The notes: generated by a model not told the origin, from the letters alone. A stretch of 64,000 nucleotides of DNA from an uncultured Tateyamaria sp. (GCF_947504105.1 NZ_CANNGP010000006.1:115942-179941), one strand, 5' to 3'. Positions 17,486 to 25,764 are shown, numbered from the stretch's first letter. Made by a program: numbers and translations.

Positions 17486-18383
17486 GTTTCTTCCCCCCAA
17501 ACTCAAGGTAGGCCCATGGGATCAGAATTATGATCACACTCACCAGCATCATGGTGGACGCCGCAAAACCTTGGCCAAGGTTTTGGGCGCGGAACATATA
17601 GTTGATAACGTACTTGGCAGGCACCTCTGACGCGATGCCTGGCCCGCCATTTGTTTGCGCTACAACAAGGTCGTATATCTTGATGATGCCTGATGCGATC
17701 AGAACCAACGCCGTCACAAAAACTGGCCGCATCATTGGAATGATCACACGGAGGTAGGTCTTTACAGTCCCGATCCCGTCGACCCGCGCGGCTTTCCAGA
17801 TGTCTTCATCAATACCGCGCAGACCGGCGAGCATGATTACCATGATCAGGCCGGTGCCTTGCCAAAGGCCAGCAATCAGGATCCCGTAGATCACGATATC
17901 GGGGTCGTTCAGCGGGTTGAAGGTGAAGCTTTCCCAACCCAGCGATCGCACCACATTCTGCACACCCAAATCGGGGTTCAGGATCCACTGCCATGCCAGA
18001 CCGGTGACCACGAAACTCAATGCGAAAGGATACAGGAAGATGGTGCGAAACACGTTCTCGCCCCGGATCTTGCGATCCAGCAAAGCGGCAAGCGTGAAAC
18101 CGATCACCAGCGTGAAAATCATTGAAAAGAAGCCATACACGGCAAGATTCTCGATCGAGATCAACCAACGGCGCGTGCCCCAGAGCCGCTCATACTGGTC
18201 GAGCCCGACAAAATTCAGTTTGGGCAATAACTTGGAAGATGTGAACGAATAGAGCACCGTCCATGCAGTGCCACCGACAAAGACGACGAGCGCCGTCAGA
18301 ACCATCGGCACCGAAGCGATTTTGGCCGACAGGTTGCGGAACAGCCCCGAAGGCTTCCGCGATGAGGATTGCGAAGAAGACAT
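17478..18383 (-). CDS. CUT1-type sugar ABC transporter permease (MalF-like)
   Basis: 301-residue inner-membrane permease with six predicted helices after a Ser-rich cytoplasmic start (MSSSQSSSRKP). The EAA loop reads DIWKAARVDGIGTVKTYLRV in the last 100 residues and is followed by YDLVVAQTNGGPGIASEVP. It forms the heterodimeric channel with the overlapping downstream permease. A hairpin lies between it and the binding-protein gene. Confidence 0.9.
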   Translation of the reverse strand: MSSSQSSSRKPSGLFRNLSAKIASVPMVLTALVVFVGGTAWTVLYSFTSSKLLPKLNFVGLDQYERLWGTRRWLISIENLAVYGFFSMIFTLVIGFTLAALLDRKIRGENVFRTIFLYPFALSFVVTGLAWQWILNPDLGVQNVVRSLGWESFTFNPLNDPDIVIYGILIAGLWQGTGLIMVIMLAGLRGIDEDIWKAARVDGIGTVKTYLRVIIPMMRPVFVTALVLIASGIIKIYDLVVAQTNGGPGIASEVPAKYVINYMFRAQNLGQGFAASTMMLVSVIIILIPWAYLEFGGKKRG

Positions 18384-18412
18384 GACCGACCCTGTTCACA
18401 TGCCGCACTGCA

Positions 18413-18442
18413 CCTGCCCGATGCAGCATGGCATCAGGCAGG
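18413..18442 (-). promoter_or_regulatory. intercistronic stem-loop after the mannoside binding-protein gene
   Basis: CCTGCCCGATGC and GCATCAGGCAGG form a 12-bp stem (one pair is G-U in the RNA) with a 6-base loop. It lies between the binding-protein stop (18462) and the permease start (18383). No U-run is present. It is likely to stabilise the upstream message or reduce read-through into the permeases. Confidence 0.5.
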
Positions 18443-18461
18443 CAGCTGGGAGGCGCGTCTA

Positions 18462-19688
18462 TTATTCAGCAGACGCGATGATGTCGGCGTAGCGCGCTTG
18501 GCCATCAGCCGCCGACATGTCGGAGGTCCAGAACTCGGCCATCAGATCCTCGATCTGCGTTTGCGTGTCGGCCGTCAGGTTCATGTCACCCGAGGGCAGC
18601 ACGTTGCCCGCCGCAAGGATGTTTAAACCCTTTTGCATGCAGTCATTTGCCGCGGACAGATCGATATCACCCCGGACCGGAAGCGATCCTTTCTTGAGGT
18701 TGAACGCCACCTGCGTTTCAGGTGCGATCAGGGTCGAGGCCAGCGCCATCTGCGCCTCTTTGGTCGCCTCATCGTCGATAACGGGGAAGTAGAACGCGTC
18801 GCCACCGGTATCGAGGATTTCGTTCACACCAAGACCGGGCAGGCAGGTATAATCCTCGCCTGCGACCTGGCCAGCCATCTGGAATTCACCCTGCGCCCAG
18901 TCGCCCATGATCTGACCGCCCGCCTGATCGGTGATGACGAGGTTCGTTGCCAGGTTCCAGTCCTGCACGTTCGAATCGCGCGCCAGCTCGCGCGCTTTGG
19001 CGACCGCTTCGAAGACCGCTGCGTATTCAGGGCCCTTGGCGGTGTCGACATCTCGCTCGACCGACACTTTGCGCCAGGCATCAACGCCCGCAATCGCTAG
19101 GGTTAGCGTGCCGAAGGCAAGGTTCTGCTGCCAGCCCTGCTGCCCCATGGCAAGCGGCGTGATCCCTGCCTCTTCCAGTTTGGGGGCGGCTGCCACAAAT
19201 TCGTTCCAGTTGGCCGGCACTGGAAGTCCCGCCTTTTCGAAGGCACCGTGGCTCAACCAGATCCACTGCGCCGAATGGATGTTCACGGGCACGCAGTAAA
19301 TGCGCCCCTCAAAGGTACAGGCGTCCAGCAACGAGGACGGGTTCACCAGATCCTTCCAGCCTTCAGCTTCGGCTAGCTCTGTCAGATCGGTCATCAGACC
19401 GGCCTCAATCAACTCTTCGGCTTGACGACCGTGGTTCAGTTGTGTGGCCCCCATCGGGTCGCCGCCCAGAATACGGCTGATGATAATTGGGCGTGCTGTG
19501 CCACCCGATCCGGCGATTGCACCATCAACCCATGTGTTGCCGGTTGCGTCGAACGCCTCGGCGAACTCGGCAACGGCCGCGGCCTCACCCCCTGAAGTCC
19601 ACCAATGCGTCACCTCAAGCTCACCCGCGTGGGCCATGGACGCAGTACACAGCGCCGCAGATGCCATCAGTTTCGAAAATTTTCTCAT
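18462..19688 (-). CDS. CUT1-type sugar ABC transporter substrate-binding protein (glucose/mannose type)
   Basis: 408-residue periplasmic binding protein. Signal peptide about residues 1-21 (cleaved after MAHA). The mature N-terminus ELEVTHWWTSGGEAAAVAEF and the segments AGSGGTARPIIISR and CVPVNIHSAQWIW resemble the GtsA/GlcE group of glucose/mannose-binding proteins. GGGAGG precedes the ATG. It heads the operon with two permeases, an ATPase, a GH2 beta-mannosidase, a TIM-barrel isomerase and an oxidoreductase, so the ligand is probably mannose-containing (inference). A long palindrome lies just upstream at 19708-19741. Confidence 0.88.
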   Translation of the reverse strand: MRKFSKLMASAALCTASMAHAGELEVTHWWTSGGEAAAVAEFAEAFDATGNTWVDGAIAGSGGTARPIIISRILGGDPMGATQLNHGRQAEELIEAGLMTDLTELAEAEGWKDLVNPSSLLDACTFEGRIYCVPVNIHSAQWIWLSHGAFEKAGLPVPANWNEFVAAAPKLEEAGITPLAMGQQGWQQNLAFGTLTLAIAGVDAWRKVSVERDVDTAKGPEYAAVFEAVAKARELARDSNVQDWNLATNLVITDQAGGQIMGDWAQGEFQMAGQVAGEDYTCLPGLGVNEILDTGGDAFYFPVIDDEATKEAQMALASTLIAPETQVAFNLKKGSLPVRGDIDLSAANDCMQKGLNILAAGNVLPSGDMNLTADTQTQIEDLMAEFWTSDMSAADGQARYADIIASAE

Positions 19689-19707
19689 ATCGAGTCCTCC
19701 CTGACTT

Positions 19708-19741
19708 CTAAATCGTTATAGTAATTGCTACAACGATTTAG
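19708..19741. promoter_or_regulatory. 34-bp near-perfect palindrome, candidate operator of the mannoside operon
   Basis: The arms CTAAATCGTT (19708-19717) and AACGATTTAG (19732-19741) are perfect 10-base inverted repeats, and the 14 bases between them are also symmetric except for two base pairs. It is centred 37 bases before the binding-protein ATG and lies between that gene and the divergent LacI regulator. It could hold two operator half-site pairs or one extended operator, and would be expected to bind the adjacent LacI protein. Confidence 0.6.
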
Positions 19742-19875
19742 ATTTTTCGATCAAGCTAGAATTTTGCCATGGCTCGAATTAATCATCGACGAACAGGTAA
19801 CGGATTGATTCCGCTGCCAATCAACGTGGGGCGACAAAGGTCGGTTCCGCGTTTGCGCACCGGAAAGGGGCCGAA

Positions 19876-20928
19876 ATGACCAAGTCAGGGACATCGGACA
19901 CACCCGAAAAAATCTCCCTTGCCCCGGGTGAACGGCCCACGCTCAAAACCATCGCGCGGCTGTCCGGCCTCGCGGTGCCAACCGTGTCACGGGCACTGGC
20001 CGACGCGCCTGACATACGCAAGAATACCAAGGAACGCGTGCGCGATATCGCAAAACAGATAGGGTATCGCCCAAACCGCGCGGGCGTCCGCCTGCGCACC
20101 GGGCGCACCAATGTGATCAGCATCGTAATGTCCACCGAACACGACATGATGAATCACACGGCGCGCCTGATTTCATCGGTCGCATCCGCCTTGCGTGGCA
20201 CCCAATACCACATGATCATCACCCCCTATTTTCCGGACGAAGACCCGATGGTCCCGATCCGCTACATCGTGGAAACAGGCAGCGCAGACGGGCTGATCAT
20301 CAACCAGATCGAACCGCATGATCCGCGCGTGGACTACCTGATGGACCACAAGTTCCCGTTTGTCACCCATGGCCGGACCGGAGCATGTGAGCGCCACGCT
20401 TACTTCGATTACGACAACACCAGCTATGGGGCATTGGCGGTCAAGGCATTGGCCGGACGTGGCCGCAAGCACATCGCTATGCTGGCCCCACCCAAAAACC
20501 AGACATATGCACAAAACATGATCGACGGGGCCACCCGCACCGCGGCTGAATTTGGCGTGCGCTTTTCAGTGATCGAAGGCGCGAATGCGCATCAGGACAA
20601 CCCGGTGATCGAACAAGCCATGATCCCGATCTTTAAACAGCCCGACAGGCCCGACGGACTTATCGCGCCAAGCATTGGTGGCTGCGTGACCATGATCTCG
20701 ACCGTCGAGCGGATGGGGTTTGTACTGGAACAGGACTTTGACGTTGTGGCCAAGGAAGCCATTACGTTCCTGCGACGCTTCCGATCGGGCATTCTGGTGG
20801 TCGAGGAAGATATCGACCAGGCAGGCAATTTTCTGGCACGCGCGTTGATGCACCGGATCAATGCTCCGACGGAACCGCCTATGCAGGAACTTGACCGCCC
20901 TGACGACACTGCATTTCGCGCTGACTGA
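19876..20928 (+). CDS. LacI-family transcriptional regulator of the mannoside operon
   Basis: 350-residue repressor. After a 20-residue leader, the helix-turn-helix reads TLKTIARLSGLAVPTVSRAL (about 22-41), followed by IGYRPNRAGVRLRTGRTNVI and a periplasmic-binding-like effector domain with SADGLIINQIEPHDPRV and FDYDNTSYGALAVKAL. It resembles AglR-type regulators. AAAGGGG lies just before the ATG. It is divergent from the ABC/GH2 operon with a 187-base gap that carries a long palindrome, so that operon is the likely target. Its 3' end meets the blaR1-like gene on the other strand, 2 bases apart. Confidence 0.87.
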   Translation: MTKSGTSDTPEKISLAPGERPTLKTIARLSGLAVPTVSRALADAPDIRKNTKERVRDIAKQIGYRPNRAGVRLRTGRTNVISIVMSTEHDMMNHTARLISSVASALRGTQYHMIITPYFPDEDPMVPIRYIVETGSADGLIINQIEPHDPRVDYLMDHKFPFVTHGRTGACERHAYFDYDNTSYGALAVKALAGRGRKHIAMLAPPKNQTYAQNMIDGATRTAAEFGVRFSVIEGANAHQDNPVIEQAMIPIFKQPDRPDGLIAPSIGGCVTMISTVERMGFVLEQDFDVVAKEAITFLRRFRSGILVVEEDIDQAGNFLARALMHRINAPTEPPMQELDRPDDTAFRAD

Positions 20929-20930
20929 AA

Positions 20931-22076
20931 TCAGTTACGGATGCGCCCAAAGGTGGAGAGACGATTGATCTCGTCCAATCGCTCAAGGTTCACGACGGTC
21001 GACAGCATCAGCCGGTCTTGGCTCCAGTCTCCGGGGCGCTGAATTGCGATGGCCGTCAGCATGATGGCCCCGATCAGTGGCAGTATAGTCGCTAGGAACA
21101 GCAGACGTGGGCGGCGTAACCGGCGCATATCCAGCAGCGACGTGATCCGACGCTCAAGAAATGTCATGCGTCCATCACGCAGCGCTGACCGATCTGCTGT
21201 AACCAGTGTAACTTTTGGCACGGCAACGACAAACATACGGTCACGTCTGAGTGTCTGCTGACACACCGACAGCAGCGTATCGCAATACGCACGCACATCA
21301 ATGCGCCCCCGGGTCAACACCTCGGCATCACAAGCAAGTTCCCGAAGGTTTTCAACCTGCCGCTTCCACGCGTGATAGGCCGGGTTGAGGAAAAAGAACG
21401 GCTTGAGCGCCTCCAACACGATCTCCCATTCGATGTCACCCTGACGCAAGTGCTGCAGCTCGTGTGCCAGTGTCACACTCAACTCCTTGGGTTGACCAAG
21501 CATGTGCGATGGAATGACAACGTAGTAGTACCAAGTTCCACGTGTTGAAAACGGCACCAGCGTCTTGTCGGACAAGCGCAGTCTGACGCGCCCGAACCTG
21601 CGCCACGCATAGCTTGCGGACACGATGCGGAACAAACAGAACATCGAAAAGACCAAACGCCCTGTACCAACAATCAGACCAACGAAGAACGCGGCGATCA
21701 CGGTCCAAGCCACCCATCCGGCGGCATTGGTTACATTACTCAGGAACGTGTCCCGCATATTCACGAGCTTTTCGAACTCGGTCGCCTGCATACTGAACCC
21801 ACCATTAAGGTAGTAGGCAACCACCATATCCGACAGGTTGAGGTTCACAGCCTTGGCGTAGCCGTTCGACTGCAGGGTCGTAAACAGAACAATTAGGAAC
21901 GGTGAAAATACGATGGCTAGGAAAACACTGTTCAGAAGTCGCAATTGCGTTTCGTAGCTATGCGTCAAACCCAATCGGTAGAAAAGGAAGCGTGCAGCGT
22001 ACCAAAGGCCGTAGGCCACAACAAAGAGAATATTGGCATTGATGAATGCGTCGAGCAGCGCGTCACCCGGAATCAT
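20931..22076 (-). CDS. BlaR1/MecR1-type M56 membrane metallopeptidase without a sensor domain
   Basis: 381-residue integral membrane protein of peptidase family M56. Four hydrophobic segments (about 12-34, 46-68, 118-145, and 303-322) surround a cytoplasmic zinc-protease domain with HELQH (205-209), in the context SVTLAHELQHLRQGDIEWE, and the third-ligand motif ELACD (246-250). In BlaR1 a further 250-residue penicillin-binding domain follows the last helix; here only about 58 residues remain after it, so no beta-lactam sensor is present. The gene overlaps the BlaI-like gene by 14 bases. It probably cleaves that repressor in response to an unknown signal. No beta-lactamase lies nearby. Confidence 0.85.
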   Translation of the reverse strand: MIPGDALLDAFINANILFVVAYGLWYAARFLFYRLGLTHSYETQLRLLNSVFLAIVFSPFLIVLFTTLQSNGYAKAVNLNLSDMVVAYYLNGGFSMQATEFEKLVNMRDTFLSNVTNAAGWVAWTVIAAFFVGLIVGTGRLVFSMFCLFRIVSASYAWRRFGRVRLRLSDKTLVPFSTRGTWYYYVVIPSHMLGQPKELSVTLAHELQHLRQGDIEWEIVLEALKPFFFLNPAYHAWKRQVENLRELACDAEVLTRGRIDVRAYCDTLLSVCQQTLRRDRMFVVAVPKVTLVTADRSALRDGRMTFLERRITSLLDMRRLRRPRLLFLATILPLIGAIMLTAIAIQRPGDWSQDRLMLSTVVNLERLDEINRLSTFGRIRN

Positions 22077-22458
22077 TTTTCAACCTCCGATCCACAAGCG
22101 CCCGGATTTGCCCCAATGCTTCCTCTGTCAGTGCATCATCGTTGACCAGCCTTGCGACCAAAGACGCAGGTGTATCGTCAAACAACTTCATCGACAGATC
22201 CTTGAGTGAGCGAGTCTGGTACGCATCCTTGCCCAGCGTCGGCTTGAAGACATGGCGCTTGCCATCCTTGCGGCTGGTGACAAATTCCTTTTGCTCCAGA
22301 ATGCGTAGGATGGTCGCAGCCGAGGTATAGGCAAGGTTTCGACCTTCTGGCAGTTGGTCCAGAACATCCCGTACGGTGCCCTCGCCCAGGTCCCACAGTT
22401 CGGTCATGAACTCCAGTTCAACCTCGGTCAGCAGTTCGCTTTTCTTTTTTTGTCTCAT
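22063..22458 (-). CDS. BlaI/MecI/CopY-family transcriptional repressor
   Basis: 131-residue winged-helix repressor of the Penicillinase_R family: LTEVELEFMTELWDLGEGTVRDVLDQLP (start of the DNA-binding domain), YTSAATILRILEQKEFVTSRKDGKRHVF (recognition helix and wing), then a dimerisation tail with FDDTPASLVARLVNDDAL. In characterised pairs the protease partner cleaves the repressor within the dimerisation tail. The protease gene follows with a 14-base overlap. Its regulated target is not evident in this window; autoregulation is likely. The flanking genes are a sugar regulator and a glycerol transporter, with no link to antibiotic resistance. Confidence 0.87.
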   Translation of the reverse strand: MRQKKKSELLTEVELEFMTELWDLGEGTVRDVLDQLPEGRNLAYTSAATILRILEQKEFVTSRKDGKRHVFKPTLGKDAYQTRSLKDLSMKLFDDTPASLVARLVNDDALTEEALGQIRALVDRRLKNDSG

Positions 22459-22474
22459 GCCGTCCTATCCAAGA

Positions 22475-22511
22475 CGTATCGCTCACTCGTTATGCCGGGT
22501 GAGTAAATACG
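22475..22511. promoter_or_regulatory. imperfect inverted repeat upstream of the BlaI-like gene
   Basis: CGTATCGCTCAC (22475-22486) and GTGAGTAAATACG (22499-22511) form an imperfect inverted repeat 17-53 bases before the repressor ATG. Position fits an autoregulatory operator, but the arms differ in length and contain mismatches, and the TACA/TGTA core of classical BlaI sites is not evident. Confidence 0.25.
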
Positions 22512-22538
22512 AAAACTTCTCTGTCACAAAACGCTTTC

Positions 22539-22940
22539 TCACACCTTCCAGAAACAGAAGACGCCCCACACCATGGCAAGGCCAAGCGGAATCCACAGCG
22601 GTTGGCCCATCAGCCCAAGCCACAACAGAAAGATATATGCCGATCCCAAAAGAGAGATGAACAGCCGATCACCCAGCGTCGTCGTCAGCCCAAGAATACC
22701 GCGCCGCTCGATCCCGTCGCGGTACTTGACCACCTCAAGCACGCCGATGATCGCGATGGCGCCAAAGATGCCGCAGAACAGTGTAAAGGTCGCAGGTGTC
22801 CACGCCATCCAGAACGCCGGCCACAGCGGATCGGTCCAGGAAAACCCCTTTTCTTCTTGCTGGTTGGCAACATTGCCCCAACCCTGCGCGACAGCCGGCG
22901 TCGGAAGCAGCGCAGCAAGATACATCAGTCGTTTCATCAC
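22539..22940 (-). CDS. DUF2160 small membrane protein of the glycerol ABC operon
   Basis: 133 residues: a probable signal peptide or first helix (1-19, ending AVAQG), a short soluble stretch, then three hydrophobic segments (about 40-67, 87-110, 112-131). The pattern GFSWTDPLWPAFWMAWTPATF is typical of DUF2160 proteins, which co-occur with the glpSTPQV glycerol transporter in alpha- and betaproteobacteria. It overlaps glpQ by an ATGA. Its role is not established; an accessory subunit of the transporter is plausible. It is the last gene of the operon. Confidence 0.8.
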   Translation of the reverse strand: MMKRLMYLAALLPTPAVAQGWGNVANQQEEKGFSWTDPLWPAFWMAWTPATFTLFCGIFGAIAIIGVLEVVKYRDGIERRGILGLTTTLGDRLFISLLGSAYIFLLWLGLMGQPLWIPLGLAMVWGVFCFWKV

Positions 22941-23734
22941 ACCCTCCCCAGGGCAAAGCCCTTGGCGATGTAGTTGCGGACAAAGTAGATCACGATGGCA
23001 CCCGGGATGATCGTCAACGTCCCGGCAGCAGCCAGCAGGCCCAGCTCATACCCCGCGGACGACGCCGTCTTGGTCATTTCCGCAGCAATGGGTTTGGCCT
23101 GCACCGCCGTCAATGTCTTGGCGAGCAGAAGCTCAACCCAAGAGAACATGAAGCAGAAGAACGCGGCCACCCCGACCCCAGCCTTGATTGTCGGCAGGAA
23201 AATCACGATGAAAAACCGGGGGAAGGAATAGCCATCAACATAGGCCGTTTCATCCAACTCCTTTGGCACTCCGCCCATGAACCCCTCCAAAATCCACACA
23301 GCTAGCGGGATGTTGAACAGGCAATGCGCCAGCGCCACCGCGATATGCGTGTCGAACAGCCCGACAGAGGAATATAACTGGAAGAACGGCAATGCGAACA
23401 CCGCAGCCGGGGCCATGCGGTTGGTCAGCAGCCAAAGGAACAGCTGCTTGTCGCCAAGGAACCGGTAGCGCGAGAACGCGTATGCCGCGGGCAACGCCAC
23501 CGCGACCGAAATCACCGTGTTCATTGACACATAGATGATCGAGTTGATGTAGCCCCAGTACCAGCTCGGGTCGGTGAAGATGACCTTGTAGTTGTCGAGC
23601 GTGAACGTCTGGGGAAACAGGCTGAAGCCCGACAGGATCTCGTTCGTCGTCTTGAACGACATCGCCACCAGCCAATAGATCGGTAGCATCAGGAACGCGA
23701 TGTAGAGGATGGGGATAAGCGAGCGTTTCTTCAT
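22937..23734 (-). CDS. glpQ: glycerol ABC transporter permease
   Basis: 265-residue MalG-type permease with six hydrophobic segments. It contains VAMSFKTTNEILSGFSLFPQ near residue 24, NRMAPAAVFALPFF, and the EAA-like loop ELDETAYVDGYSFPRFFIVI (about 166-185). It overlaps glpP by ATGA upstream and the DUF2160 gene by ATGA downstream, so translation is coupled throughout. The set of two divergent ATPases, two permeases, a DUF2160 protein and a 570-residue binding protein identifies the GlpSTPQV glycerol importer first described in Rhizobium leguminosarum. Confidence 0.88.
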   Translation of the reverse strand: MKKRSLIPILYIAFLMLPIYWLVAMSFKTTNEILSGFSLFPQTFTLDNYKVIFTDPSWYWGYINSIIYVSMNTVISVAVALPAAYAFSRYRFLGDKQLFLWLLTNRMAPAAVFALPFFQLYSSVGLFDTHIAVALAHCLFNIPLAVWILEGFMGGVPKELDETAYVDGYSFPRFFIVIFLPTIKAGVGVAAFFCFMFSWVELLLAKTLTAVQAKPIAAEMTKTASSAGYELGLLAAAGTLTIIPGAIVIYFVRNYIAKGFALGRV

Positions 23735-24594
23735 TGCGCGTCATCCTTGGTCATGAGGGTGTAGAACAACCACGACACCAACAGCGTGATCGCGAAGTAG
23801 ATCAAGCTCATCGCCGCGGCGGGGCCAAGGTCAAACTGTCCAAGAGCAATCTTTACAAGGTCAATGGACAAAAGCGTGGTCGAGTTTCCGGGCCCTCCGC
23901 CAGTCAGGACAAATGGCTCTGTGTAGATGTTGAAGCTGTCCATGAAGCGCAGCAGGATCGCGATCGTCAGAACTGTTTTCATCTTCGGCAACTGGATGTA
24001 GCGGAACACTTTCCATGGGGATGCCCCATCAATCTTGGCCGCCTGATAATAGGCATCCGGGATCGACACGAGGCCCGCATAGCTCAGCAACACCACCAAT
24101 GACGTCCAGTGCCACACATCCATGACAATGATTGTCACCCACGCAGCAAAGGGGTTCTGGGTCATGTCATAAGCAATGCCCAGCACATCATTCATGAAAT
24201 AGCCGAGCAACCCGATCTTCGGCAGGGTAAAGATGTTCCACATCGCCCCCACCACGTTCCACGGGATCAGCATGGGCAGCGCCATAAGCACAAGGCACAC
24301 GGGCACCCACATACCTTTCTTCGGCATGGACAGGGCGATGATGATACCCAACGGGATCTCGATGATCAGGATCAGAAAGGTGAACAGGAATTGCCGTCCA
24401 AGGGCCGCCTGAAAGCGGTCGGATCGTAGGATCTGCTCGAACCAATCAAGCCCCTGCCAGAAAAACACGTTGTTCCCGAATGTCTCCTGCACCGAATAAT
24501 TGACCACCGTCATGATCGGCACCAGCGCGTTGAACGCGACCAGAAACAGGACCGGCAGAACAAAGAACCACGCCTTTTGATTTTCGGTCTTCAT
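23731..24594 (-). CDS. glpP: glycerol ABC transporter permease
   Basis: 287-residue MalF-type permease with six membrane helices, the first at about 9-31. It contains the EAA-type loop AYYQAAKIDGASPWKVFRYI and a FVLTGGGPGNSTTLLSIDL segment typical of CUT1 permeases. I chose the ATG at 24594 (MKTENQKAW) because it forms an ATGA overlap with the stop of glpT; an upstream in-frame start would add eight residues inside glpT. It forms the heterodimeric pore with GlpQ. Confidence 0.88.
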   Translation of the reverse strand: MKTENQKAWFFVLPVLFLVAFNALVPIMTVVNYSVQETFGNNVFFWQGLDWFEQILRSDRFQAALGRQFLFTFLILIIEIPLGIIIALSMPKKGMWVPVCLVLMALPMLIPWNVVGAMWNIFTLPKIGLLGYFMNDVLGIAYDMTQNPFAAWVTIIVMDVWHWTSLVVLLSYAGLVSIPDAYYQAAKIDGASPWKVFRYIQLPKMKTVLTIAILLRFMDSFNIYTEPFVLTGGGPGNSTTLLSIDLVKIALGQFDLGPAAAMSLIYFAITLLVSWLFYTLMTKDDAQ

Positions 24595-25664
24595 GTCTGT
24601 GCCTCCGTCGACAACCACCCGTCGCGATACAGACGCGTATGGTCAGGCCGGAAGGCGAGATGTATTTCTGAACCCTGCTCCGGCAATTCACCCTCCACGA
24701 TGGCTTTGACAGCCGTGTCGCCCACCATCGCTTCGACAACGGCATGGCGGCCCACGTCCGACACCTTGTGCACACGGGCAGGCAGGCCCGCATCGGCAAG
24801 CGACACAAACTCGGGGCGCACGCCAATTTGCGTCATCCCCCCCTGCCCGGTCACTGCGCCTTCCAGCGCGACTTGGCGTCCCTGAAACCGCACCGCGCCA
24901 TCACTTTCTTCGGCGGGCAGCACGTTCATGCCGGGTGACCCGATGAAGTGGCCCACAAACGTATGCTGCGGCCGCTCGAACAACTCGACCGGGGTGCCGA
25001 TCTGAACGATCTCACCGTCCTGCATCACCACAACCTGATCGGCAAAGGTCAGCGCCTCGGTCTGGTCATGGGTCACATAGATCATCGTCGCGCGCACCCG
25101 CTGGTGCAGCTCTTTCAGCTTCGACCGCAGTTTCCATTTCAGATGCGGGTCGATCACTGTCAGAGGCTCGTCAAACATGACGACGTTCACGTCATCACGG
25201 ACCAGGCCACGCCCCATGGAAATCTTTTGCTTGTTGTCAGGGCTGAGGTGTGACGCTCGGATGTCGAGCATCTCCTCGACCTCCAGCATCTGCGCGATCT
25301 CTGCCACACGCTCCGCAATGCGTCCTTCATCCACCCCGCGATTGCGCAAAGGAAAGGCAAGGTTGTCCCGCACCGTCATCGTGTCGTAGATCACCGGGAA
25401 CTGGAACACCTGCGCGATGTTGCGTTGATCCGGCGGCAGGTCCGTCACATCCCTATCATCGAACAGGATGCGACCCTCGGACGGGGTGAGCAGGCCCGAA
25501 ATGATATTCAGCAGCGTGGACTTCCCGCAACCCGATGGTCCCAGCAACGCATATGCACCGCCGTCCTGCCAATCGAGGTCGATTTCCTTGAGCGCATAGT
25601 CCGCCGGTCCGCTTGGGGAAGGCAGATAGGAATGGCGCAGGTTCGAAAGCGTAATCTTTGCCAT
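24591..25664 (-). CDS. glpT: glycerol ABC transporter ATP-binding protein with degenerate signature motif
   Basis: 357-residue ATPase. Walker [10 protein letters not shown] (42-50), Q-loop VFQFP (86-90), Walker B VVMFDEP (161-167) and H-loop YVTHDQTEAL are intact, but the ABC signature is LSPDNKQK (140-147) instead of [10 protein letters not shown]-terminal TOBE-like domain follows (GVRPEFVSL). With its partner GlpS, which keeps LSGGQ but lacks the H-loop histidine, it should form one canonical and one degenerate ATP site. The start at 25664 (MAKITLSNLR) gives the normal family length; the longer frame runs back into glpS. A 91-base structured spacer separates it from glpS. Confidence 0.87.
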   Translation of the reverse strand: MAKITLSNLRHSYLPSPSGPADYALKEIDLDWQDGGAYALLGPSGCGKSTLLNIISGLLTPSEGRILFDDRDVTDLPPDQRNIAQVFQFPVIYDTMTVRDNLAFPLRNRGVDEGRIAERVAEIAQMLEVEEMLDIRASHLSPDNKQKISMGRGLVRDDVNVVMFDEPLTVIDPHLKWKLRSKLKELHQRVRATMIYVTHDQTEALTFADQVVVMQDGEIVQIGTPVELFERPQHTFVGHFIGSPGMNVLPAEESDGAVRFQGRQVALEGAVTGQGGMTQIGVRPEFVSLADAGLPARVHKVSDVGRHAVVEAMVGDTAVKAIVEGELPEQGSEIHLAFRPDHTRLYRDGWLSTEAQT

Positions 25665-25670
25665 TACAGA

Positions 25671-25761
25671 GCATCCAGTTCTTGGCACAAATAGGTGTCG
25701 CCTTTCGCGTTCGAGCGAACAGCGAGAGGCAGCGAAAGGCGAAGCATTTTGAATTGGATGC
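25671..25761. repeat. nested inverted-repeat element between glpS and glpT
   Basis: Three nested inverted repeats fill almost the whole glpS-glpT spacer. The outer arms are GCATCCAGTTC (25671-25681) and GAATTGGATGC (25751-25761), 10 of 11 paired. The middle arms are CGCCTTTCGC (25699-25708) and GCGAAAGGCG (25732-25741), perfect. The inner arms are GTTCG / CGAAC (25709-25720). The structure could be a REP-like mobile palindrome or a folded RNA that tunes relative ATPase expression. All other junctions of the operon downstream are 4-base overlaps. Confidence 0.6.
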
Positions 25762-25764
25762 GCG

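Noticed and set aside
20931..22458. Beta-lactam resistance operon
   Set aside because: The BlaI/BlaR1-like pair suggested it, but the protease lacks the penicillin-binding sensor domain and there is no beta-lactamase gene in the window.
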